Shown one piece after another: positions 1-5,854 of a stretch of DNA of 6,407 nt (position 1 is the first letter of the stretch; each line of letters starts with the position of its first letter). The DNA comes from Lachnospiraceae bacterium UBA1258. GTDB taxonomy: Bacteria > Bacillota > Clostridia > Lachnospirales > Lachnospiraceae. A model generated the notes under the pieces. The model did no database searches. It worked only from the letters and a program-made list of their open reading frames with translations, and was not told where the DNA came from. The DNA lies in assembly GCA_002308235.1 (NCBI GenBank), contig DBVS01000012.1, positions 260 through 6,666 of the forward strand, written 5' to 3'. Made by a program: the position numbers and the translations under genes.

Positions 1-25
1 TTTTACATTTGCCGCGCCAACGTCT

Positions 26-39
26 TGTAAGCGCTTACA
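26..39. promoter_or_regulatory. cre/LacI-type operator O1 (leftward promoter)
   Basis: TGTAAGCGCTTACA is a perfect 14-bp palindrome with the central CG typical of LacI-family operators, and it matches the Gram-positive catabolite-responsive element consensus TGWAARCGNTWNCA at every position. It begins five bases beyond the -10 box of the leftward promoter, over its expected start point, so a bound repressor would block that promoter. Its centre lies 91 bp from the centre of the second operator. The ligand could be the adjacent LacI-family protein, CcpA, or both; sequence alone cannot decide. Confidence 0.85.
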
Positions 40-44
40 TCAAG

Positions 45-73
45 ATAATACAAGAAAAAATCACATTAGTCAA
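45..73 (-). promoter_or_regulatory. Leftward sigma-A-type promoter of an off-window divergent gene
   Basis: On the minus strand TTGACT (73-68) is followed after exactly 17 bp by TATTAT (50-45), each 5 of 6 matches to the housekeeping consensus. Transcription would start near position 38, inside operator O1. The only ATG seen downstream (8-6) is followed at once by TAA, so the coding start lies beyond the left edge. This shows that a gene divergent from the LacI regulator exists there and shares its control region. Confidence 0.7.
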
Positions 74-74
74 C

Positions 75-103
75 TTGATTTTTCAGGTCTTCTCGGTTAT
101 AAT
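75..103 (+). promoter_or_regulatory. Promoter of the lacI-type regulator / uxaC operon
   Basis: TTGATT (75-80) and a perfect TATAAT (98-103) are separated by 17 bp. The expected start is near 110, giving a leader of about 33 bases before the ATG at 143. Its -35 box is one base from that of the leftward promoter, so the two polymerases would bind back to back. Operator O2 lies at about +8 to +21, a classical repression position. Confidence 0.85.
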
Positions 104-116
104 TTAAAATGTTTAA

Positions 117-130
117 TGAAAACGCTTTCA
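117..130. promoter_or_regulatory. cre/LacI-type operator O2 (rightward promoter)
   Basis: TGAAAACGCTTTCA fits the cre consensus TGWAARCGNTWNCA completely and is palindromic except for one base pair beside the centre (A122 against C125). It sits between the start point of the rightward promoter and the regulator's ribosome binding site, so binding would repress the regulator and uxaC. Because it overlaps the ATG at 116, it argues that this ATG is not the translation start. Confidence 0.85.
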
Positions 131-133
131 TAT

Positions 134-139
134 GGAGAT
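134..139 (+). promoter_or_regulatory. Ribosome binding site that sets the regulator start
   Basis: GGAGAT lies five bases (counted from GGAG) before the ATG at 143 and eight before the in-frame ATG at 146. No comparable site precedes the upstream in-frame ATG at 116, which falls inside the operator region. Translation therefore starts at 143 or 146. Confidence 0.75.
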
Positions 140-142
140 AAA

Positions 143-1171
143 ATGATGCCGGATAAGAACAGAAAACTTACAATCTATGACATCTCAGAAAAATCGGGTG
201 TCTCCATCGCCACCGTTTCAAGGGTTTTAAACGGTGCCACCAACGTTAAAAGAGAAACAAAAGCCGCCGTGGAATCCGTCATGCGTGAAATGGGCTATAC
301 TCCCAATGCTTTTGCAAGGGGACTGGGCCTTGATACCATGAAGACCATAGGTATTCTTTGTGCCGATTCTTCCGACACTTACCTGGCCAAGGCGGTTTAT
401 TACATCGAGGAGCAGTTAAGGGAAAACAATTACGATTCCCTTCTTTGCTGTACGGGATATGAGGCCGCAGGCAAACGCAAAGCCCTGGATCTTCTGCTTT
501 CCAAGAAGGTCGACGCCGCGATACTGGTGGGTTCCACCTTCCTTGAAGCCTCGGAGCGCGGAAACAAGTATATAAACTGCGCCGCCGCCCAGATCCCTGT
601 CATGATGTTAAATGCCAGCATGGACTACCCGAATGTCTACTGTGTTTTCTGCGACGATTACGCCGCCACCAAGCAGGCCACCGAACGCTTAATAGACAGG
701 GGCTGCAAGAAGATCCTTTATCTTTCAAACTCCAAGACCTACAGTGCCAAGAAGAAACGCGCCGGCTTCATAGCCGCTTTGGAAGAAAGAAGGCGTCCCG
801 TATCCGAGGCTTACATCAGATATTGCGAGACCGGTCGTGAAGATATTACCGGCGCCATCGAATATCTTGACAAGCTCTGGAACGACGGCATCACCTTTGA
901 CGCCATCGTTACCGCCGAGGACATCCTCGCCGTTGCAGCCGTCAAATTTGCGGCCAAGAAAGGCCTGAGCATTCCGAAGGATCTGAAGGTCATCGGCTAC
1001 AACAACTCCCTGCTTGCCACCGTAACGTCTCCCGAGATCACCAGTGTCGATAACCGGTTAAAGCCCATGTGTGACCAGTTGGTGGAAACTCTTCTAAATG
1101 TACTCTCGGGACGTGAAATGCCGAAAAAATGCGAATTTTCGGGGGAACTCGTTATTCGCGGAAGCATATAA
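143..1171 (+). CDS. LacI-family transcriptional regulator
   Basis: A 342-residue DNA-binding repressor of the LacI/GalR family, of usual family length. The N-terminal helix-turn-helix spans about residues 9-31, with recognition helix SIATVSRVLN, followed by the hinge segment GYTPNAFARGL whose leucine normally inserts into the operator centre. The rest, from about residue 66 (TIGIL) onward, is the two-lobed periplasmic-binding-protein-like effector domain, ending in the family-typical ELVIRGS. The DNA-contacting head closely resembles CcpA (NVK, GYxPNAxARGL; residues I22-A23 where CcpA has M-A), which fits the cre-like operators upstream. The start at 143 is chosen from the ribosome binding site; an ATG at 116 would add nine residues encoded within the operator. 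uxaC follows after 20 bases and is surely co-transcribed, so I infer a uronate or a uronate-pathway intermediate as inducer. Autoregulation through O2 is likely. Confidence 0.93.
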   Translation: MMPDKNRKLTIYDISEKSGVSIATVSRVLNGATNVKRETKAAVESVMREMGYTPNAFARGLGLDTMKTIGILCADSSDTYLAKAVYYIEEQLRENNYDSLLCCTGYEAAGKRKALDLLLSKKVDAAILVGSTFLEASERGNKYINCAAAQIPVMMLNASMDYPNVYCVFCDDYAATKQATERLIDRGCKKILYLSNSKTYSAKKKRAGFIAALEERRRPVSEAYIRYCETGREDITGAIEYLDKLWNDGITFDAIVTAEDILAVAAVKFAAKKGLSIPKDLKVIGYNNSLLATVTSPEITSVDNRLKPMCDQLVETLLNVLSGREMPKKCEFSGELVIRGSI

Positions 1172-1191
1172 AGATCAAAAGAGGACTGTTT

Positions 1192-2610
1192 ATGAAAAAA
1201 TTTATGGACAAGGATTTTATCCTTTCAACAAAGACTGCTGCCAAACTCTTTCACGAGTATGCGGAGGATGTGCCGATCTTAGACTACCACTGTCACATCA
1301 ATCCCGAAGAAATCGCTCATGACAGAAAATTCGACAACATAACCCAGGTATGGCTTGGCGGCGACCACTATAAGTGGCGCTTCATGCGTTCCTGCGGTGT
1401 TGAAGAAAAATACATTACCGGAGACGCTTCCGACCACGACAAGTTCATTGCCTGGGCCACGGTCCTCGGAAAGGCCGTGGGAAACCCCCTTTACCACTGG
1501 AGTCATCTGGAACTTCAAAGGTATTTCGGATATGACGGCATTCTCAATGCAGACACCGCCGAAAGCGTTTGGAAGCTTTGCAACAAGAAGCTTAAATCCC
1601 CCAAGATGAGTGTCAGAAACATAATCAAACAGTCAAACGTGACCCTCATCTGCACCACCGACGATCCCGTTGATGCCCTCAATTTCCATGATGAGATCCG
1701 CGAGGACAAAACCTTCAAAGTTCAGGTTCTTCCCGCATGGCGCCCTGACAAGGCCATGAATATAGAGAAACCCGCATATATCGACTATCTTTCAAAGCTT
1801 TCCGGAGTTTCGGGCGTAAAGATCACTTCCTTTGAAAGCCTTATCGAAGCTTTGAAGGCAAGACTTGATTTCTTTGCAGGCAAGGGTTGCTGCGTTTCCG
1901 ACCACGCCCTTGAGTATGTAATGTATAACCCCGCCACTCCCACAGAGATTGAAGAGATTTTTAAGAAGCGTTTAAACGGTACGCTTCCTTCCAAAGAAGA
2001 AGAACTTAAATTCAAGACCGAATTCATGCTTGCCATGGGCCGAGAATACTGTAAGCGCAATTGGGTAATGCAGCTTCACTACGGCTGCAAGCGCGACAAC
2101 AATACCAGAATGTTCGACCGCCTCGGTCCCGATACCGGTTACGACTGCATCAACACCGAAACCTCTTCCGTGGGACTTGCGGATTTCCTTAATGCCCTGG
2201 AAAAAGAAAATGCCCTTCCCAAGACCATTCTTTATTCCCTTAACCCTGCGGACAACGAGTCCATCGGTACGGTCCTCGGATGCTTCCAGGATTCAAGCGC
2301 CGTTGCGAAGATCCAGCAGGGTTCCGCCTGGTGGTTTAACGATAACAAGATCGGCATGGAGAATCAGATAAAGAGCCTTGCAAACCTCGGAAACCTCTCG
2401 GGCTTTGTGGGAATGCTCACAGACTCAAGGAGCTTTCTCTCCTACACGAGACACGAATATTTCCGCCGCATTCTTTGTAACGTTCTGGGTGAATGGGTTG
2501 AAAACGGTGAATTCCCCGAGGATTATAAGACCCTTGAAACCATCGTAAAGGACATTTCCTACAACAACGCGGTAAGATACTTCGGTTTCGACCTTAAACC
2601 CGCGAAATAA
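1192..2610 (+). CDS. uxaC: Glucuronate (uronate) isomerase
   Basis: A 472-residue cytosolic enzyme that interconverts D-glucuronate and D-fructuronate, and D-galacturonate and D-tagaturonate, the first step of hexuronate breakdown towards 2-keto-3-deoxygluconate. It belongs to the amidohydrolase superfamily; length matches the family (about 470). Visible hallmarks are the HxH metal motif in DYHCHINPEEIA (H33, H35), WLGGDHYKWRFMR, TTDDPVD (155-161), LPAWRPDKA, WVMQLHYG (H296) and the C-terminal LTDSRSFLSYTRHEYFRR with the conserved acidic residue D411. The start at 1192 has AGAGGA six bases upstream; an in-frame ATG at 1129 lies inside the regulator gene and would add 21 atypical residues. It is the last gene of its operon, before a strong terminator. 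The following enzymes (uxaB/uxuB, uxuA, kdgK) are not in the window and may lie to the left. Confidence 0.96.
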   Translation: MKKFMDKDFILSTKTAAKLFHEYAEDVPILDYHCHINPEEIAHDRKFDNITQVWLGGDHYKWRFMRSCGVEEKYITGDASDHDKFIAWATVLGKAVGNPLYHWSHLELQRYFGYDGILNADTAESVWKLCNKKLKSPKMSVRNIIKQSNVTLICTTDDPVDALNFHDEIREDKTFKVQVLPAWRPDKAMNIEKPAYIDYLSKLSGVSGVKITSFESLIEALKARLDFFAGKGCCVSDHALEYVMYNPATPTEIEEIFKKRLNGTLPSKEEELKFKTEFMLAMGREYCKRNWVMQLHYGCKRDNNTRMFDRLGPDTGYDCINTETSSVGLADFLNALEKENALPKTILYSLNPADNESIGTVLGCFQDSSAVAKIQQGSAWWFNDNKIGMENQIKSLANLGNLSGFVGMLTDSRSFLSYTRHEYFRRILCNVLGEWVENGEFPEDYKTLETIVKDISYNNAVRYFGFDLKPAK

Positions 2611-2626
2611 AGCCCAAAAATAAATA

Positions 2627-2656
2627 CGCCGCAGGTTATAGCCTGCGGCGCTTTTT
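2627..2656. terminator. Bidirectional intrinsic terminator between uxaC and deoD
   Basis: A perfect 9-bp GC-rich stem, CGCCGCAGG (2627-2635) with CCTGCGGCG (2642-2650), and a 6-base loop. It is followed on the plus strand by C and five T. On the minus strand the stem is followed by TATTTATTTTT, also a usable U-tract. It lies between the convergent stops of uxaC (2610) and deoD (2669) and can end both transcripts. Confidence 0.93.
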
Positions 2657-2668
2657 CTTTGTTCCATA

Positions 2669-3394
2669 TTATCTTTCCATCTTTACTGCCGTATCGAGGG
2701 CAACCTCCATCATCTGGGTGAAGGAATTCTGTCTTTCTTCCGCGGTGGTGGCTTCGCCCGTAGCCAGGTTATCGGAAACCGTCAGGATAGCCAGCGCTCT
2801 CTTCTTTGCGAAAGCGGCATTCATGTAAAGAGCCGCAGCCTCCATCTCTACCGCCAGCACTCCCATTCTGACCCAGCGCTCATTAAAGGTCTTGTCCGGA
2901 TGATAGAAGGTGTCCGCCGAAAGCACGTTACCTACATGGAATCCCACATTTCTTTCTTTGGCAACGCCCACGGCCGTATTCAAAAGTTCATAATCGGCGA
3001 TGGGTGCATAGGTTCCGGGAATGTTGAACTGGGCCGCGAAATTTGAATTGGTGCAGGCGCCCATTCCGAATACGATATCTCTTATCTTAACCTCGGGAAT
3101 AAGGCCTCCCGTGGAGCCGATCCTTAAAATATTGTCTACTTCAAAGAAATTGAAAAGTTCGTAGCTGTAAATACCCATGGAAGGCATTCCCATACCGCTT
3201 GCCATAACGGAAACCTTGGTGCCTTTATAGGTGCCGGTGTAGCCCTGAACTCCGCGAACATTGTTAACAAGAACGGGATTCTCAAGGAAATTCTCAGCGA
3301 TAAACTTGGAACGCAACGGATCTCCCGGCATTAAGACCGTTTTGCCGAAGTCTCCGGGTTTGGCATTAATGTGAGGTGTAGGGTAATTAGCCAT
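2669..3394 (-). CDS. deoD: Purine nucleoside phosphorylase, DeoD type
   Basis: A 241-residue cytosolic enzyme that cleaves purine (deoxy)ribonucleosides with phosphate to a free base and (deoxy)ribose-1-phosphate, in purine salvage and nucleoside use. It aligns along its whole length with the hexameric E. coli type (MATPHINA start, MPGDPLRAK, NNVRG, VEMEAA, TVSD, AERQ). With a constant offset of four from E. coli numbering, the active-site residues I recall are all present: H8, G24, R28, R47, R91, S94, E183-M184-E185, S207, D208 and R221. Two in-frame ATGs exist. The first, at 3400, is only two bases from the AAAGGAG site, while the one at 3394 has ideal 8-base spacing and gives the family-like MANYPTPHI, so 3394 is preferred. 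It is the second gene of an operon with the response regulator, whose stop lies three bases upstream. Confidence 0.95.
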   Translation of the reverse strand: MANYPTPHINAKPGDFGKTVLMPGDPLRSKFIAENFLENPVLVNNVRGVQGYTGTYKGTKVSVMASGMGMPSMGIYSYELFNFFEVDNILRIGSTGGLIPEVKIRDIVFGMGACTNSNFAAQFNIPGTYAPIADYELLNTAVGVAKERNVGFHVGNVLSADTFYHPDKTFNERWVRMGVLAVEMEAAALYMNAAFAKKRALAILTVSDNLATGEATTAEERQNSFTQMMEVALDTAVKMER

Positions 3395-3396
3395 TG

Positions 3397-4497
3397 TCAT
3401 TTCTCCTTTATTCCGATCTGTGATGATATTTCTTCAAAGGTGCCGGATATTTCCTCAAAGAGGTCTATAAGATCCGGATTGAATGCCTTGTATTCCGCCT
3501 CAAGGATCGCATTGCAGCTGCTCTTGTGAGAATGGATCTTTCCGTCCTTGAAACGAAGCTCGTCATACCTGTGAACCAGTCCCACCACCTGAGCGCTTAC
3601 GGGTATCTCGATTCCAAGAAGTCCGTCAGGATACCCTTTACCGTCGAATCTTTCTCTCATATATCTGCAGATCTCGTAACAGTGGCGCTTTTCGTCAAGG
3701 TGAGTGGAATTTGCAAAGATCAGGTTTATCAGCTCGCTTCCCACTACGGGGCGCTTTCTTATCTGCATAAGTCCGCGGTAAGAAGTCGCATCGCCTTTGT
3801 CGTATACTTCATCCGGAATGACCACGCTCCCGATATCATGCATCAGCGTGCATTTCGAGATCATGTCCACATCGGCGTCCGTAAGCCTGTATTTGGGAAA
3901 ATCTGTCTTCAGTTTATCAAGAACGGCACGGGTATAATTGTGAATGCGCTTTCTGTGTAAGACTCCACCCGGAAGAAGTTCATCCATGATCAAACGGATC
4001 GTATCTTCCCAGCAGAAGACCCTGATACTGTCAGCCTTCTTAAGGGCTGTGTATTGATTGACGAAGTGTTCGGATTTCTCTGATATTACATCATTGACTC
4101 CGCGCTCGCATTTAAGGATTTCGAACAAAGCATCAACGCTCTTACGGATAGCTTTAACCTTAAAGGGCTTGTAAACAATGTCCGCAACTCTGTACTTTTT
4201 GCCGAGAAGCAAAACATCCGCCGACTGATCCGCAGTGGTGATGATAACGGGAATCCGGTCGGAAAGACCTTCTTTGTGCAGATACTCGATGACACCGAAG
4301 CCATCCATTACGGGCATGTGAATATCCGCAATAACAAGGTTTAACTTTGTTTTTGCGGACTCTATGTAAGAGACGGCACTTTTACCGTCTCCCGCCTCAA
4401 TGACTTCATATCCGTCTTTGAGAATTTCTCGCAGTATGTCGCGGTTGACTTCGTCATCTTCCGCTATGAGTACAACAGGCTTGTTTTTCTGTGCCAA
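3397..4497 (-). CDS. Response regulator: receiver domain plus degenerate HD-GYP domain
   Basis: A 366-residue soluble two-domain signalling protein. Residues about 7-125 form a complete receiver: acidic pair D14-D15, phospho-acceptor D58 in VIADIHMP, T87 and K110 (YKPF). Residues about 170-315 resemble the HD-GYP family of cyclic-di-GMP phosphodiesterases: H181 in HRKRI, the HD pair H220-D221 (HDIG) and the signature end DGKGYPDG (285-292). However, usual metal ligands are replaced: R249 where a His precedes PxxG, M280-R281 in place of the HH of HHExxDG, and H309 where an Asp precedes YDxL. Phosphodiesterase activity is therefore doubtful; the domain may be a sensory or protein-binding output. 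Translation starts at TTG, supported by GGAGGG six bases before it; no ATG fits. No histidine kinase is adjacent, so this is an orphan regulator. It heads an operon with deoD. Confidence 0.9.
   Translation of the reverse strand: MAQKNKPVVLIAEDDEVNRDILREILKDGYEVIEAGDGKSAVSYIESAKTKLNLVIADIHMPVMDGFGVIEYLHKEGLSDRIPVIITTADQSADVLLLGKKYRVADIVYKPFKVKAIRKSVDALFEILKCERGVNDVISEKSEHFVNQYTALKKADSIRVFCWEDTIRLIMDELLPGGVLHRKRIHNYTRAVLDKLKTDFPKYRLTDADVDMISKCTLMHDIGSVVIPDEVYDKGDATSYRGLMQIRKRPVVGSELINLIFANSTHLDEKRHCYEICRYMRERFDGKGYPDGLLGIEIPVSAQVVGLVHRYDELRFKDGKIHSHKSSCNAILEAEYKAFNPDLIDLFEEISGTFEEISSQIGIKEK
3403..3409 (-). promoter_or_regulatory. deoD ribosome binding site inside the upstream gene
   Basis: AAAGGAG is encoded by the last sense codons of the response regulator (AAG GAG AAA TGA). 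It is 8 bases from the ATG at 3394 and 2 bases from the ATG at 3400. The latter shares ATGA with the regulator stop. The spacing decides for 3394 and implies translational coupling of the two genes. Confidence 0.8.
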
Positions 4498-4503
4498 CTC
4501 GAT

Positions 4504-4509
4504 CCCTCC
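4504..4509 (-). promoter_or_regulatory. Strong ribosome binding site supporting a TTG start
   Basis: GGAGGG on the minus strand, six bases before the TTG at 4497. The receiver domain needs about this many N-terminal residues before its first beta strand (PVVLIAEDD), and no ATG occurs nearby in frame. The strong site probably offsets the weaker initiation codon. Confidence 0.8.
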
Positions 4510-4525
4510 AAAGAGCGCTATTTAA

Positions 4526-4554
4526 ATTTTACAGTATTTTTCGCACAATTTCAA
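4526..4554 (-). promoter_or_regulatory. Promoter of the response regulator-deoD operon
   Basis: On the minus strand TTGAAA (4554-4549) is followed after 17 bp by TAAAAT (4531-4526). Expected start is near 4519, giving a leader of about 22 bases that holds just the ribosome binding site. An 8-bp palindrome TTCGCGAA (4580-4587) lies about 65 bp upstream of the start point; its meaning is unknown. Confidence 0.75.
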
Positions 4555-4660
4555 GTATTTTATCGATTTGTCATTTAATTTCGCGAATGCGGAGAGATAT
4601 TTTTCCGCTTTGCCAAATTGACCCTCGTTATTTTTCTTTTTCCGCAAAATACAGCCCTTC

Positions 4661-4691
4661 TTTTTTCGGTTTCAGGGTTTATTTTTTCGGT
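4661..4691. repeat. 10-bp direct repeat with 21-bp period upstream of the antiporter
   Basis: TTTTTTCGGT occurs at 4661-4670 and again at 4682-4691, so the copies are two helical turns apart on the same face of the DNA. They lie at roughly -51 and -30 relative to the predicted antiporter start point. Such an arrangement could bind a regulator, but the region is T-rich and chance is a real alternative. Confidence 0.5.
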
Positions 4692-4705
4692 GTTTGTGGT
4701 AATAT
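4678..4705 (+). promoter_or_regulatory. Probable extended -10 promoter of the antiporter
   Basis: TGGTAATAT (4697-4705) is an extended -10 element (TGn plus TAATAT). The best -35 partner, TTTATT at 4678-4683 with a 14-bp spacer to the TG and 16 bp to the -10 hexamer, is poor. The start would be near 4712, about 35 bases before the coding start. A TTGACC at 4618 has no suitable -10 at normal spacing. Confidence 0.5.
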
Positions 4706-4732
4706 CTTTTTATGTGCACTTCAAAAGCGCGC

Positions 4733-4739
4733 GAAGGAG
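4733..4739 (+). promoter_or_regulatory. Antiporter ribosome binding site, deciding the start
   Basis: GAAGGAG ends seven bases before the ATG at 4747. The reading frame stays open further upstream to an ATG at 4618, but the 43 extra residues come from the T-rich promoter region and have no ribosome binding site, so the start is set at 4747. Confidence 0.88.
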
Positions 4740-4746
4740 TTTTCTG

Positions 4747-5706
4747 ATGGAACTTGTTAAAACAATAATTTTTCTGGTTATCGGATTGATCCTCATCGTA
4801 AAGGGCGGCGATTTTTTCGTAGACGCCGCGAGCTGGATTGCAGAGGTTTCCGGCATACCCAAACTGATAGTCGGAGCCACCGTTGTAAGCTTTGCAACAA
4901 CACTCCCCGAGCTTCTGGTTTCTACCATAGCAGCGGGCAAAGGAGAGGTTGAACTTTGTATCGGCAACGCAGTGGGAAGTGTTATCGCAAACACCGCAAT
5001 GATAATGGCCATTTCACTTATCTGTATGCCCGCCATTATCAAGCGAAAGGATTATCTTAACAAATCGATCCTGCTTTTGGCCGCTATCATCACTCTCGCG
5101 GTTTCCTGCTGGGACAAAAGCTTCGGGATCATCGGAAGCATTATCCTGATCGTGATCTTCGCTCTTGCAATGGCAGACAACGTACATCACGCTCTTGTTT
5201 CCATGAAAGCGGGTGCCGAAAAAGAAGAACGTGTTTCAGCCACAGGCAAAGACATTGTGATAAACATCGTTAAATTCGTACTCGGAGTTGCAGGCATCAT
5301 CTTCGGCGCCGACCTGCTTGTTGACAACGGACAGGCTCTTGCCCTTTCACTGGGTGTGCCTCCGAGGATCGTGGGAATCACGGTACTTGCAGTCGGAACC
5401 TCACTTCCGGAACTTGTTACCACCATTACCGCCATTGCGAAAAAGCAGCACTCCCTCTCCGTCGGAAATATCATCGGTGCCAACACGATAGACCTGACCC
5501 TGATTCTTTCCGTTTCAACCTTTATATACGGAGGCTCCCTTCCGGTCAAGACCCGGACCGACATGTTCGTCTGCCTGGGCGTTACTGCGGTAGCCCTTAT
5601 TCCCACACTTATTACCAAGAAATTTACCAGGATCCAGGGTGTGATCCTTTTAACCTGCTATATAGCTTATCTTGCTCTGTCCTGCATGAATCTGCTGACA
5701 TTCTGA
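4747..5706 (+). CDS. CaCA-family calcium/sodium (cation) antiporter
   Basis: A 319-residue inner-membrane cation exchanger, related to YrbG and the Methanocaldococcus NCX, of normal length for prokaryotic members. It likely exports Ca2+ in exchange for Na+ or H+; the coupling ion cannot be read from sequence. About ten hydrophobic segments form two homologous halves joined by a short charged loop at about 152-168. The alpha-1 repeat holds GATVVSFATTLPEL (E55) and GNAVGSVIAN (N82). The alpha-2 repeat holds GITVLAVGTSLPEL (T218, S219, E222) and GNIIGANTID (D249). The two glutamates and the N/D pair match the ion-binding positions of the archaeal exchanger (E54, N81, E213, D240). Alpha-1 is less canonical: ATTLPEL replaces GTSLPEL. 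No regulatory Calx-beta domain is present. It is transcribed alone, divergent from the regulator-deoD operon and convergent with the GH3 gene. Confidence 0.93.
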   Translation: MELVKTIIFLVIGLILIVKGGDFFVDAASWIAEVSGIPKLIVGATVVSFATTLPELLVSTIAAGKGEVELCIGNAVGSVIANTAMIMAISLICMPAIIKRKDYLNKSILLLAAIITLAVSCWDKSFGIIGSIILIVIFALAMADNVHHALVSMKAGAEKEERVSATGKDIVINIVKFVLGVAGIIFGADLLVDNGQALALSLGVPPRIVGITVLAVGTSLPELVTTITAIAKKQHSLSVGNIIGANTIDLTLILSVSTFIYGGSLPVKTRTDMFVCLGVTAVALIPTLITKKFTRIQGVILLTCYIAYLALSCMNLLTF

Positions 5707-5731
5707 CGCACACAAAAAGCCGCCCGGTTTA

Positions 5732-5773
5732 CGGCAGTGTTCATAAGACAGTAACGCAAAATGAGCACTGTCG
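5732..5773. repeat. Imperfect 13-bp inverted repeat, function unknown
   Basis: CGGCAGTGTTCAT (5732-5744) can pair with ATGAGCACTGTCG (5761-5773) over 13 positions, 11 Watson-Crick and two G-T wobbles, around a 16-base loop. It lies in the 3' untranslated region after the antiporter stop and before the terminator. It has no T-tract on either strand, so it is not itself a terminator. It could protect the 3' end of the mRNA or be a small repeat element. Confidence 0.6.
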
Positions 5774-5796
5774 CGGTGGATTGGCAAAAAAAGAAG

Positions 5797-5835
5797 AAGT
5801 CTGAAAGGAACATACCTTCCAGACTTTCTTTTTTT
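5797..5835. terminator. Bidirectional intrinsic terminator between antiporter and GH3 gene
   Basis: AAGTCTG (5797-5803) pairs with CAGACTT (5820-5826). After one A-C mismatch, AAGG (5805-5808) pairs with CCTT (5815-5818) around the loop AACATA. On the plus strand the stem is followed by TC and seven T. On the minus strand it is followed by CTTCTTTTTTT. It lies between the convergent stops at 5706 and 5855 and can serve both. Confidence 0.88.
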
Positions 5836-5854
5836 ATTACAATAATGAGATGGT

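Noticed and set aside
1..8. Leftward ATG at 8-6 as start of the divergent gene
   Set aside because: The next codon is TAA, and there is no suitable ribosome binding site before it.
1129..1191. N-terminal extension of uxaC from an ATG at 1129
   Set aside because: It lies inside the regulator gene, has no ribosome binding site and would add 21 residues unlike the family; 1192 has a well-spaced AGAGGA.
3526..3960. Plus-strand open frame opposite the response regulator
   Set aside because: It is antisense to a well-supported gene and shows no recognisable domain; treated as a shadow frame.
4533..4561. AGTATTTT twice, 21 bp apart, within the response regulator promoter
   Set aside because: The repeat is only 8 bp in very AT-rich DNA and overlaps the promoter spacer and -35 edge; chance is the better explanation.
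4618..4746. N-terminal extension of the antiporter (43 residues, hydrophobic)
   Set aside because: The hydrophobic look comes from T-rich promoter DNA; the strong GAAGGAG before 4747 and the family length support the shorter protein.
5187..5618. Minus-strand open frame opposite the antiporter
   Set aside because: Its low-complexity S/T/A/V composition mirrors the membrane gene on the other strand; no ribosome binding site or family motif is evident.
5716..5735. Second minus-strand terminator (GCCG...CGGC followed by TTTTT)
   Set aside because: The stem is only 4 bp, shares bases with the longer inverted repeat, and a far better bidirectional terminator lies at 5797-5835 upstream of it for minus-strand transcripts.
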